Shown in pieces: positions 15,488 to 25,262 of a stretch of 64,000 nucleotides of DNA (position 1 is its first letter; each line of letters opens with the position of its first letter). The stretch covers positions 496,001-560,000 of the forward strand of contig NZ_BMFU01000003.1 in NCBI RefSeq assembly GCF_014639235.1, written 5' to 3'. The position numbers were made by a program, and so were the translations under genes. The DNA comes from Paenibacillus silvae. Its GTDB lineage: Bacteria; Bacillota; Bacilli; Paenibacillales; Paenibacillaceae. The notes under the pieces are model-generated. The model was not told the origin of the DNA. It searched no databases and worked only from the letters and a program-made list of their open reading frames with translations.

Positions 15488-16405
15488 TCACTGTTCCATA
15501 TGCTGCTTCAATATCCCGTGGATGCGCTCCTTTTCCTGCTGATCTACGATAAAATAATAAATCCCGTTGATCTTCTTACCCGTGCCTTTAATCTCTACTG
15601 TATCAATCTCCTCCAGATCACTCCGGTAATCCAGAATCAGCTCTTTCATCTCGTCAAATGTCAGGTCGGTTCTGACATGTGTCCCTAATTCATCCAGCAT
15701 ATTCTGAATCTGCATCATGCTCGAGAACTGCATTGTATTTTTCATAATCTGCTTTAATACCTCACGTTGACGATCATTCCTTCCCAGGTCACCCTTGGGA
15801 TCATCGTAACGCATCCTGGAGAATCCGAGCGCGGCTGCACCGTCGAGGTGAATATTCCCCTGCTCATATCGCTTCCCTTCATAGTCAAAAGCAAAGGGAT
15901 TATTCACATTTACCCCGCCAACCAGATCGATGATTTTGGAGAAACCCTCCATATCCGCCTTCACATAATAATGAATAGGTATGCCCAGAAATTGCTCCAC
16001 GGTTGCCAGCGACATATCCACACCGCCAAACGCGTAAGCGTGATTGATTTTGTCCTCGGTGCTGCGCCCGACAATTTCTGTCCGGGTATCTCGCGGAATA
16101 TTAAACATAAGCACTTTCTTTTTCGCCGGATTCACACTTAATACAATCATCGTATCCGAACGTCCCCGGTCATGTGCACGCTCATCCACGCCAAGAATCA
16201 GTGCGTTGAAGGGCTCTTTGCGATTAAAATCAACCTGCTGACCGCCTGTGATATCCGTTACCGACACCGGTTTCACCGGATTACGCGGCTCATAGATCTG
16301 ATCTGCCGTCGATTTGACCGATTGGTAAAGATACATCGCATAACCAAATACCACGATGATAAACAGGGATACGATCCACACTGTCCATTTCATCCACTTT
16401 TTCAT
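15488..16405 (-). CDS. LytR-CpsA-Psr (LCP) family glycopolymer ligase
   Basis: The 305-residue protein has a short cytosolic N-terminus, one membrane helix (about residues 7-26) and an extracytoplasmic LCP domain. Catalytic-core motifs are ILGVDERAHDRGRSDTM, NIPRDTR, DKINHAYAFGG and GFSRMRYDDPKGDLGRNDRQ (conserved Asp and Arg residues that bind the polyprenyl pyrophosphate). LCP enzymes transfer glycopolymers from undecaprenyl carriers to peptidoglycan. Its position at the end of the exopolysaccharide cluster suggests that some of this polymer is attached to the wall. The start at 16405 follows GAGGAAAATCTC; the upstream in-frame ATG has no site. Confidence 0.93.
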   Translation of the reverse strand: MKKWMKWTVWIVSLFIIVVFGYAMYLYQSVKSTADQIYEPRNPVKPVSVTDITGGQQVDFNRKEPFNALILGVDERAHDRGRSDTMIVLSVNPAKKKVLMFNIPRDTRTEIVGRSTEDKINHAYAFGGVDMSLATVEQFLGIPIHYYVKADMEGFSKIIDLVGGVNVNNPFAFDYEGKRYEQGNIHLDGAAALGFSRMRYDDPKGDLGRNDRQREVLKQIMKNTMQFSSMMQIQNMLDELGTHVRTDLTFDEMKELILDYRSDLEEIDTVEIKGTGKKINGIYYFIVDQQEKERIHGILKQHMEQ

Positions 16406-16445
16406 GAGATTTTCCTCGCTCGTATTTGTTATATTCACTGTCAGC

Positions 16446-17777
16446 TCAGATGATTGCTTGTGCTTTCCCCTCCAGCTTGGTCAGCCCCGGACGTCCCACC
16501 GAATAATATTGGAAGGCAGACATTTGAATCTGTTCTGCACTGTACACATTACGACCGTCAATCATCACAGGCTCCTTCATCATTTGGGCTAACACATGGA
16601 GATCCACCTGAGCAAACTCCTTCCATTCTGTCAGCACGCAGAGTGCATCTGCACCCTGAGCAGCATGAAGCGGGGTATCCTGCCACGAAATGGAAGCCAT
16701 ATCGATCTCCTTACGGAAATTTTCCGTTGCAATCGGATCATATGCCTTGACATACGCACCTGAATCAACCAGGTGCTGCACAATATCAATGGCCGGTGCG
16801 TCACGAACATCATCCGTATCCGGTTTGAATGCCAGTCCCCAGACCGCAATCGTTTTGCCTGTCAATGATCCGACGGCTTCCTCCAGCTTGTGGATCACTT
16901 GCATTCGCTGGTCCTGATTTACCTCTACAACCGATTTCAACAGCCTGAAATCATAGTCCACCATACCTGCTATCTGGATTAACGCCTGCGTATCTTTGGG
17001 AAAACAGGAACCCCCATAACCGATGCCTGCCTTCAAGAAGGAAGAACCGATACGCTTGTCATACCCCATGCCTTCGGCTACACGGGTAACATCTGCTCCA
17101 ACCTTTTCACAAATATTCGAAATTTCATTAATAAACGATATTTTGGTCGCCAGAAATGCGTTGGATGCGTACTTGATCATTTCGGCTGAGCGAATGTCTG
17201 TAATAACCAGATTGTTGGTTAACGGTCGATGCAGCTTCTTCAACGTTTGGATGGCCCGTTCACTGCTCGTGCCGATAACAATCCGATCGGGGTTCAGTGT
17301 ATCCTTGATCGCTGACCCTTCACGCAGAAATTCGGGAACCGAGGCCACATCAAAGGGCTGGGAGGAAATGCTGCGAATCAGATCGCGAATACGGTCATTG
17401 GTGCCCACAGGAACCGTGCTTTTGGTCACGATAATTTTGTAGCTTTCCAGGTGGGTTCCGATCTCGACCGCTACCTGCTCTACATAACTCAGATTGGCCT
17501 CGCCGTTTGGCAGAGAAGGGGTACCTACGGCAATGAAGATAATGTCCGACTGGTGTATCGCCTCGCCGATGTTGGATGTGAACGATAATTTACCTGCTTG
17601 CATATTGGAAGACATCAGCTCTTTAAGACCAGGCTCATAGATGGGAACAATGCCCTCATTCAGCATCTCGACTTTGGACTCGTTATTATCCACACAGATG
17701 ACCTGATTACCAATTTCCGAGAAGCATACTCCTGAGACAAGACCAACGTACCCTGTTCCAATCACCGCAATATTCAT
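16446..17777 (-). CDS. ugd: UDP-glucose 6-dehydrogenase
   Basis: At 443 residues it has the full family length. The N-terminal Rossmann fold is IAVIGTGYVGLVSGVCFSEIG. The catalytic Cys lies in GIGYGGSCFPKDTQAL (near residue 260), and the C-terminal UDP-binding domain includes WGLAFKPDTDDVRDAP. It oxidises UDP-glucose to UDP-glucuronate with 2 NAD+, the substrate for the UDP-xylose synthase encoded at 27799-28782. Its ATG overlaps the stop of the upstream mannose-1-phosphate guanylyltransferase gene (ATGA), so the two are coupled. B. subtilis TuaD/YtcA are relatives. Confidence 0.95.
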   Translation of the reverse strand: MNIAVIGTGYVGLVSGVCFSEIGNQVICVDNNESKVEMLNEGIVPIYEPGLKELMSSNMQAGKLSFTSNIGEAIHQSDIIFIAVGTPSLPNGEANLSYVEQVAVEIGTHLESYKIIVTKSTVPVGTNDRIRDLIRSISSQPFDVASVPEFLREGSAIKDTLNPDRIVIGTSSERAIQTLKKLHRPLTNNLVITDIRSAEMIKYASNAFLATKISFINEISNICEKVGADVTRVAEGMGYDKRIGSSFLKAGIGYGGSCFPKDTQALIQIAGMVDYDFRLLKSVVEVNQDQRMQVIHKLEEAVGSLTGKTIAVWGLAFKPDTDDVRDAPAIDIVQHLVDSGAYVKAYDPIATENFRKEIDMASISWQDTPLHAAQGADALCVLTEWKEFAQVDLHVLAQMMKEPVMIDGRNVYSAEQIQMSAFQYYSVGRPGLTKLEGKAQAII

Positions 17778-19162
17778 CTTGTTTTCCCCCAATTCACGCA
17801 GTTTTGTAAAATATCTTCCCACGCCATCTCAATGCGCACGATGTCCTCTTCGACCAGCTCACTACCCATCTGCACCTCGATAATCTCGAGCTCTGTCAAT
17901 GCTTTTACGCTGTGCTTCCCACCTGCCGGGATGGAGATAACATCCCCTTGATGCAGCGATCTCAGCTCGCCGTTGATAATGAGTTCACCCTGGCCAGAAA
18001 CAACGGTCCATACTTCGTTCCTTTTCAGATGATACTGGTACGAAAAGTTTTTATTCGGCTCAATGATGATGCGTTTGGTCAACACCTCTTCGCCTTTATC
18101 ATTGCGTGTATAATCAAGCACCCTGTAGCAGCCCCAGCGGCGTTCCTCATACATCGGGCGCTCTGTACTGTCCTTCAGCACCTCTTTGATCTGCGGGCTT
18201 GCCTCTTTCTCACTGACCAGGATGCCGTCGGGGCTTGTCGCTACAATCAGATTGGATACGCCCAGCACACATACCGGGATGTTCAATTCATTGATCAGAT
18301 GTGTGTTTACCGTACTGTTTGTCATGACCCCTTTACCGACAATCGTCGTGCTCATCTCATCCGTCAACGTATTCCATGTCCCAAGGTCTTTCCAGTATCC
18401 TTCATAAGGCGTAACCACGATATGTCTCGCCTTCTCTACCACCTGATAATCAAAGCTGATCTTCTGTAATCTTCCATACTGCTTCAGCATTTCCTCATAC
18501 TGAATGGGCAGCTCCAGTGAGATCAGCAGGTTGATCAGATAATTCAGCTTGAAGGCAAAAACCCCGCAATTCCAAAGGGCAGATTGTTCAATCATCTCTG
18601 CCGCTTCAGCTTCACGGGGTTTCTCTTGAAAACGGGATACTTTGGCGTAACGTATATTCGGTTGCGGTTCAGACTGCTGTGGAATGATGTATCCATACTT
18701 CTCAGAAGGATAAGTTGGCTTCACACCAATCAAGGCTAGCTCAGCACCGGATTCATGCAGCACGTCCTCCAGCTCTGTAACTTTATGAAAAAAGGATTCC
18801 TCTACGTAAGGGTCTACAGGCAGCACCGCCACGGTTTCATTCAGGCTGACTTCCTGCACGGAGTACAGATAGACTGCTGCAAGAGCAATCGCCGGGAACG
18901 TATCTCTGCGTTCTGGCTCAACAACCAGATCAACTTCATAACCGAGCTGACTTCGCAGAATCTCCACCTGCGGTTTACTCGTTGCAATCGTTGCTTGTTC
19001 ACTCAGCCCGGTATGCTTCAGCTGCCTCCATACGCGCTGTACCATCGATTCAGTCTGTCCTTGCTCACCATCCAGCACTTTCAAAAATTGTTTGGACCTC
19101 GTGTCATTGGACAACGGCCATAACCTTTTGCCTGATCCGCCGGAGAGAAGTACGATTCTCAT
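17774..19162 (-). CDS. manC: Mannose-1-phosphate guanylyltransferase / mannose-6-phosphate isomerase (ManC type II)
   Basis: A 462-residue bifunctional enzyme. The N-terminal nucleotidyltransferase (about residues 1-280) has GGSGKRLWPLSNDTRSKQF with the pyrophosphorylase Arg/Lys, and FQEKPREAEA. The C-terminal cupin isomerase domain (about 345-455) has QYHLKRNEVWTVVSGQGEL and GDVISIPAGGKHS. Together they make GDP-mannose from fructose-6-phosphate, provided a phosphomannomutase is supplied from elsewhere; none lies in the window. This predicts mannose, or a GDP-mannose-derived sugar, in the polymer. TGGAGTGAACAC precedes the ATG. Confidence 0.93.
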   Translation of the reverse strand: MRIVLLSGGSGKRLWPLSNDTRSKQFLKVLDGEQGQTESMVQRVWRQLKHTGLSEQATIATSKPQVEILRSQLGYEVDLVVEPERRDTFPAIALAAVYLYSVQEVSLNETVAVLPVDPYVEESFFHKVTELEDVLHESGAELALIGVKPTYPSEKYGYIIPQQSEPQPNIRYAKVSRFQEKPREAEAAEMIEQSALWNCGVFAFKLNYLINLLISLELPIQYEEMLKQYGRLQKISFDYQVVEKARHIVVTPYEGYWKDLGTWNTLTDEMSTTIVGKGVMTNSTVNTHLINELNIPVCVLGVSNLIVATSPDGILVSEKEASPQIKEVLKDSTERPMYEERRWGCYRVLDYTRNDKGEEVLTKRIIIEPNKNFSYQYHLKRNEVWTVVSGQGELIINGELRSLHQGDVISIPAGGKHSVKALTELEIIEVQMGSELVEEDIVRIEMAWEDILQNCVNWGKTR

Positions 19163-19182
19163 GTGTTCACTCCATTCTTTTT

Positions 19183-20547
19183 CTATTTCATGACCTTTTT
19201 GATGTTTCTGTTTCTCTTTAATATGTTTTTCTCATACAAACGCTCTCGTAAAAACTCAAAATCACCCTTGTCATACATAATCTGTTTCAGAGGGATTTTA
19301 CAAATCATTTTTAAAGCCAGCATGGACACAAACATACGTATAATGGAACCAACGAGCAGTGTGATCCCTACCCCGTTTAAACCTAAAGTCGGAGTAATAT
19401 AGAAAAACAAAAAAATCATAACTGACACTGAAGTAACTTGCCCGACAAGAATTACTTCCGGTCGACCTAGTGCATTAAATGAAGAGGCCAGAATACCGGC
19501 ACCTCCAGCAACGATGCATTCCAGAGAAAGCAAATAAAAGACAAGACTTGCTTCCAAAAACTCTTTTCCATATAAAAGCCCCATTAAATACCGACCAATA
19601 AACAGGCTAGGTATAACAATAATGATCATCAGAACCATACTGCTTCGGAATGATCTGCCGACAAGACTAAAGACCTTTTCCTTCTCGAGACCAGCGGCTT
19701 TGGGGAAAATCACATTGGCAATGGCCGTCTGAATAACGTTAAACATGCGGGATAGGGCATAAACGACTGAATACAAACCAAAATCACGCGGCGTGAGCAA
19801 AGCCAAAATGATGATCTTGTCAAATTGGTTATATAACGTATTGAACAGCTCAACACCACTTACTCTTCCTGCAAAGGAAAACAAGTATAATTTGGATCTG
19901 ATCTGAAATTGCTTCATGCGTGTAGAAATGTGCATTCGTAACGTATAACAATAAAATACCAATACGATAGCATGAGACATGAAACTCACGAGGATCGCCC
20001 GTTCCAAAGAAAGGGTTCCACTGAGCCATAACAAAAGCAGTCCACATAAATTAATTAATGTAGCAAACAGTCTTGCCAGATTGAAAATATGGAATTTTTC
20101 CGTTCCTTGTGCAGTGGCTGCCAGCACACCAGCCAAAAGAAAAACAGGTGTCAGAGAAAGAATGTACACTTTCGCAATATAGATCACATCTGCTGAATAA
20201 TTGGATAACCAGGAGGATATCCCGAACCAGGTTATAATACCAATGATGATGCTGACTGGAATTTGAATCATAAAACCAATACCGGTATACGTTGGAGTCA
20301 GATCTTTATTTTTTTTGATATGATAGATCAATGACGTTGGCAATCCCAGTGTTGCGAGATTGGTAAGAAATCCTGGCCAAAATAATATGGCAGCCAATTC
20401 CCCCTTGCCTTCTGCTCCAAATGCCCTAGCTGTCAGGATCGAGGTAATGGTGGTAATGCCCATAATCAGAATATTGATGATGCTGGTCATGAGGATTGTC
20501 TTAATCATACTTTGAGGTCTGTGTCCTTTAGAGATAGCAATGCTCAT
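19183..20547 (-). CDS. wzx: Polysaccharide flippase, Wzx/MATE-like (MOP superfamily)
   Basis: The 454-residue integral membrane protein has 12-14 predicted helices and the Wzx/polysaccharide-synthesis N-terminal pattern (...SIINILIMGITTITSILTAR, then FGAEGKGELAAILFWPGF). It would flip undecaprenyl-linked repeat units across the membrane, partnered by the Wzy polymerase at 25259-26572. The C-terminus is strongly basic. Base composition is noticeably more AT-rich than its neighbours, as is common for wzx genes. The ATG at 20547 follows GAGGCGGAG. It lies between a glycosyltransferase and manC with short gaps (18 and 20 bp). Confidence 0.92.
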   Translation of the reverse strand: MSIAISKGHRPQSMIKTILMTSIINILIMGITTITSILTARAFGAEGKGELAAILFWPGFLTNLATLGLPTSLIYHIKKNKDLTPTYTGIGFMIQIPVSIIIGIITWFGISSWLSNYSADVIYIAKVYILSLTPVFLLAGVLAATAQGTEKFHIFNLARLFATLINLCGLLLLWLSGTLSLERAILVSFMSHAIVLVFYCYTLRMHISTRMKQFQIRSKLYLFSFAGRVSGVELFNTLYNQFDKIIILALLTPRDFGLYSVVYALSRMFNVIQTAIANVIFPKAAGLEKEKVFSLVGRSFRSSMVLMIIIVIPSLFIGRYLMGLLYGKEFLEASLVFYLLSLECIVAGGAGILASSFNALGRPEVILVGQVTSVSVMIFLFFYITPTLGLNGVGITLLVGSIIRMFVSMLALKMICKIPLKQIMYDKGDFEFLRERLYEKNILKRNRNIKKVMK

Positions 20548-20565
20548 CTGATACTCCGCCTCTCA

Positions 20566-21765
20566 TTACTGCACTTCAACACTACTGCTTACCTTCCTCC
20601 CTCTTCCTAATCGACCGTCATGACGAATCACCTCTTCATAAAAGAGCAGATACTTCTGAGACATCGTCGTCCAAGTATTATTCAGAGCTACTTCACGGGC
20701 TATTTCCCCCATCCTTTTCAATTCATCTGGAGCTTGAACAAACCGAGCCAGTATATTTGAAAGTTCCACAGCGTCATCCGAATTTTGCATAATGTATCCA
20801 GCCTGATGTTCCCCTTGAACAGCCGCTATCATTTCAGTCACGCCAGATTGTTCCGTTATAACAACAGGTATTCCTGAGGCAAGTGCCTCCAGAACAACCA
20901 GGCTGCAAGCTTCATAACGGGAAGGGAATATAAAGAGATCCACATTACGCATCAGCTCGCCCATACCTTTTCGGTAACCTAGAAAATGTACCCGATCCTC
21001 GATGTTCAAGTCTTTAGCCATCTGAGGATAAGCGCTTCGATCCGTAGCACCTGCCACAACCAGTTCTACCTCAGGAACAGAACACATGGACTTCAGCACT
21101 GTATCCAGATTTTTCCTCGGACTGCTGATATCACCTGCAAATAAACCTACGACCCGGCCTGAGGTAACTCCCATTCGAGTCTTCAGAGCGGCATCCTCGG
21201 GATGAAACTCGTGTACATCCACTCCGTTATGAATGACCTGCACCTTAGCCGGTTCAATGCCTAGTTGAATCAATTCCTTCTTCACTTTCTCGGAAACTGC
21301 AATGATTTTACCGCTTCTGTGAAAGGCGAAACGTTCCAGATACGCATTCACCAGCGTGTACAGACCAAAATACCAGCGTTTCCAGGAGCGGTGTACACGG
21401 AAGCTATGTACGGGGGATTTTATCCATGTACTGTGCACAAAGTGAACCGCATTGATGTCACCTCTAGCCCAGGTGATAAACCCGTTGACCATGACAAGAT
21501 CAACCTGCTTCGTTTTTCTTAGCTTGCGAATGTGAGCTGCACTTTGAAAGGCAAATATCTGATATCGAAGCAGCCGAGGCAGCTTGAGCGAAGGAAACAC
21601 CTTGATCCAGCTGGCTCCCGTGTACTCCAGCAGCTCCGGCTCCACTTCATTGGATATCATCACCACTTCATGCCCCTGCCTTAACGCTTCGATTGCAATC
21701 TCATAGTTTACTCTGCCTTGACCCTCTCCTTTGACAACTCTGTGGGTAACAATACATATTTTCAT
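20566..21765 (-). CDS. Glycosyltransferase family 4 protein (EPS cluster, GT-e)
   Basis: A 399-residue GT-B enzyme. The N-terminal acceptor domain opens MKICIVTHRVVKGEGQGRVN. The C-terminal GT4 domain has FAGDISSPRKNL near residue 205 and the E-x7-E nucleotide-sugar site in SRYEACSLVVLEAL near 300. It adds one sugar to the lipid-linked repeat unit in the cytosol; donor and linkage cannot be read from sequence. The start at 21765 follows GGGAGGATTCGGG. It is adjacent to the flippase gene in one transcription unit. Confidence 0.92.
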   Translation of the reverse strand: MKICIVTHRVVKGEGQGRVNYEIAIEALRQGHEVVMISNEVEPELLEYTGASWIKVFPSLKLPRLLRYQIFAFQSAAHIRKLRKTKQVDLVMVNGFITWARGDINAVHFVHSTWIKSPVHSFRVHRSWKRWYFGLYTLVNAYLERFAFHRSGKIIAVSEKVKKELIQLGIEPAKVQVIHNGVDVHEFHPEDAALKTRMGVTSGRVVGLFAGDISSPRKNLDTVLKSMCSVPEVELVVAGATDRSAYPQMAKDLNIEDRVHFLGYRKGMGELMRNVDLFIFPSRYEACSLVVLEALASGIPVVITEQSGVTEMIAAVQGEHQAGYIMQNSDDAVELSNILARFVQAPDELKRMGEIAREVALNNTWTTMSQKYLLFYEEVIRHDGRLGRGRKVSSSVEVQ

Positions 21766-21817
21766 CCCGAATCCTCCCAAATTAGGACATGAAAATGGTG
21801 AATATCATCCATCTTCA

Positions 21818-22963
21818 TCAGACCAGCTGCTTGAGCAGCTGACCGCGATGCGACCACAGACAATGATTGGTCACCCAGTCATATCCGTTATTCCCCATCG
21901 TTCTGGCAAGCCCCTCATCTGTCATTAATTCCTCGATCCGTGCTGCAATCTCCTGATCATTCAAAGGGTCCACAAGGTAGCCGGTAATTTGATCCTTGAC
22001 CGCATCGGGAATACCGCCGCTATTGCCTGCAATAACTGGCAAGCGATAATAGTTCGCCTCCAGAAACACAATACCGAACCCTTCCACATCCCCCTTCTCT
22101 TTGATGTCGCGGCTCGGCATGATGAAGAGGTCGGAGCATTCATATAACTGATGCAGCTCATGGTCTGTTGTACGCCCTGTAAAAACAACGACAGACTCCA
22201 GTCCATACGCTTGGACCAGCCGTTCGAGCTCTTGCTTGTACGGCCCATCCCCGCATATTACGTATTTGAGATCAGGGATTTGTGTAATGAGCTGGCTCAC
22301 GGCTTTCAGGGTGACATCATGTCCTTTGCGCTCCACAAGCCGCGAGACAGTGATCATCACTTTTTTCCCATGCAGATCATACGTATCCCGAATATCCTCA
22401 TGGGTCTCCATATTCCCGCCCAGCTTGCTAACATTCAGCCCCGGTGGAATAATGACGATTCTGCTCTCCGAAACACCCAGCTCCACCAGCCTTGACCTCG
22501 TATACTGACTATTGGCAATGACCTTGTCTGCCCGCTTCAGAATAAACAACAGAAGTGGAAACAACCTGCTGTTGACCATACCCATCACATCCAGCCCATG
22601 AACATAAGGGAAGTATTTTACCTTAAAAAGCAATTTCATGAGCGGACCCGCGAGCCCTACCGGGAATATGTTTAAAAAATGAATTTCATCTGTCTTTTTG
22701 CGCAATCGGAGCCGCACCAGCTGCATCACAAGAATAAGCTGCGAGAGCAGCAGCAGCCCTTTGCTCGAGTTCCAGAAAATTCGTTTGCGAATAATCTCAA
22801 AATGATTGCTCTGATCAAATCGCTCTGACTCCGCAGCATGGCTTGATATATTCGTCAGCACCGTTGTCTCTTCTGCCGGCATCTGTGAAATAAGCCCGTA
22901 GGCATAATCATGTATCCCTCCCTTATCAGGCGGGAAATCAATCGCAACAAACACTTTGTTCAT
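21818..22963 (-). CDS. Glycosyltransferase family 4 protein (EPS cluster, GT-d)
   Basis: The 381-residue enzyme starts MNKVFVAIDFPPDKGGIHDY, with the Gly-rich loop of GT4 enzymes. The donor-binding half has VSRLVERKGHDV near residue 200 and E-x7-E in VEGFGIVFLEAN near 290, with SGGIPDAV after it. It resembles PimB-like mannosyltransferases and generic GT4 proteins; since GDP-mannose is made in this cluster, a mannosyl donor is plausible but unproven. AAGGGAGATAAGGCT precedes the ATG; an earlier in-frame start at 22990 lacks a site. Confidence 0.92.
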   Translation of the reverse strand: MNKVFVAIDFPPDKGGIHDYAYGLISQMPAEETTVLTNISSHAAESERFDQSNHFEIIRKRIFWNSSKGLLLLSQLILVMQLVRLRLRKKTDEIHFLNIFPVGLAGPLMKLLFKVKYFPYVHGLDVMGMVNSRLFPLLLFILKRADKVIANSQYTRSRLVELGVSESRIVIIPPGLNVSKLGGNMETHEDIRDTYDLHGKKVMITVSRLVERKGHDVTLKAVSQLITQIPDLKYVICGDGPYKQELERLVQAYGLESVVVFTGRTTDHELHQLYECSDLFIMPSRDIKEKGDVEGFGIVFLEANYYRLPVIAGNSGGIPDAVKDQITGYLVDPLNDQEIAARIEELMTDEGLARTMGNNGYDWVTNHCLWSHRGQLLKQLV

Positions 22964-22999
22964 AGCCTTATCTCCCTTACAAACGTACATTTCCGCTGC

Positions 23000-24082
23000 T
23001 TACACTGTGCTCATAATAATGTTGACTGTATCCTTGGCACATTTGTTCCAGGAGAAAAAGGCGGAATGCTCTCTGCCTTGAACGGACATTCGCTGCCCAA
23101 GCTCCGGATCGGACATCATCTCTACGAGACGAGAAGCCGCTTCCTGCGGGTGATGAGGGTCAAAATAAAGGCCCGCTTCTCCGCACACTTCAGGGATCGA
23201 GCCACGTGAGGATACAATCACTGGACAGCCGAGTGCCATCGCCTCCAGGGGAGGTAAGCCAAAACCTTCATACAAGGATGGGAAAATAAAACCGGTGGCA
23301 TGTTCATACAGTGCTTTTAACTCTTCATCCGTCACATACCCCACCCAATTGACATCTTCCGATTCGCTCACGGCATGATCGTTGAACACCTTGCTATTCT
23401 TTGATCCTACAATGACAACACTCAGATTCTGTGCCTTCACTTCGGGTAAAATGTCCAGAATTAGCTTGAAGTTTTTGTACGGGTTCATTGTGCTGACGGC
23501 GAGCACATACGGAGATTTGATCCCATATTTCTCGAGCGTTCCTTGAGCTGCCTGCCTATGATGGATATGATCAATGCCCAGATGCGTAACCGATACTTTC
23601 TGTGCGGCTATTTTACAGTGCTGAATCAGTTCACCTTTGGAAAAATGAGATACGGTAATTACCTTTTTCGAAATTTTGCCTAAGCGAACCGTCAAAAATT
23701 GATACCATGACCGAAAGGCAAAGGAAAATGCCTTTGGATAACTGAACACCGAGGCATCATGAATCGTCACCACCTGATTCCGTTTGAAAGCAGGGCCGGT
23801 GTTGCACAGGTTAATCAGCATTCCCTTTTTCGCATAAAACGGCAGTTCCAGCTGCTCCCACACATGCCCCTTCAGCCTGCCTACGATCTTGTGGCGGATA
23901 TGCTTCAGTTCAAGATGAGTAACGACATTGGCAGGTGAAAGCAAGCAAAATTCAATCTGAGAGCCGTCAACTTCCCCCACATCAATCAGATGATCCATTT
24001 CCTTCACAAGTTCAATCGCATAGCGCTGTACCCCGGTAACGGTCTGTGTCAGGAAACGGGCATTAATGTATATTGTAATCAT
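23000..24082 (-). CDS. Glycosyltransferase family 4 protein, mannosyltransferase-like (EPS cluster, GT-c)
   Basis: A 360-residue GT4 enzyme with the N-terminal pattern ARFLTQTVTGVQRYAIEL, also found in bacterial mannosyltransferases of O-antigen and EPS pathways. Its domain 2 has VSTMNPYKNFKLIL near residue 190 and E-x7-E in FPSLYEGFGLPPLEAMALG near 270. SRGSIPEVCGEAGLYFDP completes the family signature. The start at 24082 lies six bases after GGAG; it begins one base after the stop of the upstream glycosyltransferase gene. Family is firm; mannose specificity is inferred. Confidence 0.92.
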   Translation of the reverse strand: MITIYINARFLTQTVTGVQRYAIELVKEMDHLIDVGEVDGSQIEFCLLSPANVVTHLELKHIRHKIVGRLKGHVWEQLELPFYAKKGMLINLCNTGPAFKRNQVVTIHDASVFSYPKAFSFAFRSWYQFLTVRLGKISKKVITVSHFSKGELIQHCKIAAQKVSVTHLGIDHIHHRQAAQGTLEKYGIKSPYVLAVSTMNPYKNFKLILDILPEVKAQNLSVVIVGSKNSKVFNDHAVSESEDVNWVGYVTDEELKALYEHATGFIFPSLYEGFGLPPLEAMALGCPVIVSSRGSIPEVCGEAGLYFDPHHPQEAASRLVEMMSDPELGQRMSVQGREHSAFFSWNKCAKDTVNIIMSTV

Positions 24083-24083
24083 G

Positions 24084-25262
24084 TTAATCTCCATTCCTTT
24101 TTGAAATTTCCAAACGTGAGGCTGGCGCGGCCGCCTGGAAGCTCACTTCCACATTTCTCGCTTCGTAATAGAGACTCACAAACTCTTCATTCATACGATC
24201 CGAGCTGAACTTCTCTTGATACAGCTGACGACCTGCTTCTCCCATCTCGGCCAGCTTGGATTTGTCGAGCTGCAGAAGAATGTCCTTCAAGCCTTCAAGC
24301 TGCTCCAGTTCGAAAATATAACCATTCACACCATGAGTCACAAGCTCTGGCAGTGAAGAACGATTACTTGCAATAACCGGCTTATGATTTTTCATAGCCT
24401 CCAGCGCAACTAGAGGCAGCCCTTCCCATCTGGAAGGCATAATGATTGCATCACACTGCTCGTAATAGTGATCGATCTCTGCGTTATTGACCCAACCTAA
24501 ACGAATCATATTGTCCGTAAAGGTCCACTCATTTTTTTCCAGCACACTATCTCCGATAATGTATAACTGAATGCGCTGCTGAAGCTCAGGATAAATTCTG
24601 AATACATCAAGCAGCAGGTCCAGCCCCTTCTGCCGATCGTATCTGCCCACAAACAGAAGCCTGATCATACTTGCATCCTGCTCGGACTCTTCATGCTGCG
24701 GCAGCAGCACCGGCGTCCGCTCTCCACGCTCACGCTGTTCAGGCTTGCGGTCTCGCAGGCCGCTGTAGACGAATCGGGATTTGGCAGGAGACATGCCTAC
24801 ACGGATGGACTGCTGCATCTCATATTTTGAGATGTTAACGATAAAATCCGTTTTGAGCTCAAGTATTTTTTCAATCATAAAATAAGCCTTTTTACGCAAT
24901 GGTTTGGTATCCATCAAAAAAGACCAGCCGTGTGAGCAATAAAATATACTCGCTCTACGTGGTGTGAAAAAAAACAAGCCCCTTGCAAGCATGCCAGCAA
25001 ATGAGCTGTGAACATGAATAATATCCGGCTCGATCTGCCGGATGGCCTGATGAATCTGTCTCATCGCCGAGAGAAAGTGTCTGGGACTGCGCTTGTAGCT
25101 GTAACGCAAAATACGCTCTGGCTCCAGATTGAAATCCTTGGCCGAATTATAATCACTCATCAATACATAGACATCAAACCGTTCACGCTGGTAAGATACC
25201 AGCTCGTTTACATACGTGGCTACACCACCCACCACATATTCTCCGATGTGCAAAACCTTCAT
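24084..25262 (-). CDS. Glycosyltransferase family 4 protein (EPS cluster, GT-b)
   Basis: The 392-residue protein starts MKVLHIGEYVVGGVATYVNE, typical of EpsD/EpsF-like GT4 enzymes. The donor site is seen as FVGRYDRQKGLDLLL near residue 205 and E-x7-E in PSRWEGLPLVALEAMKN near 285. An insertion around residues 165-190 is rich in Glu and Arg (ERGERT, HEESEQD) and is probably a surface loop. Its ATG overlaps the stop of the wzy gene. The acceptor and linkage are unknown. Confidence 0.92.
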   Translation of the reverse strand: MKVLHIGEYVVGGVATYVNELVSYQRERFDVYVLMSDYNSAKDFNLEPERILRYSYKRSPRHFLSAMRQIHQAIRQIEPDIIHVHSSFAGMLARGLFFFTPRRASIFYCSHGWSFLMDTKPLRKKAYFMIEKILELKTDFIVNISKYEMQQSIRVGMSPAKSRFVYSGLRDRKPEQRERGERTPVLLPQHEESEQDASMIRLLFVGRYDRQKGLDLLLDVFRIYPELQQRIQLYIIGDSVLEKNEWTFTDNMIRLGWVNNAEIDHYYEQCDAIIMPSRWEGLPLVALEAMKNHKPVIASNRSSLPELVTHGVNGYIFELEQLEGLKDILLQLDKSKLAEMGEAGRQLYQEKFSSDRMNEEFVSLYYEARNVEVSFQAAAPASRLEISKRNGD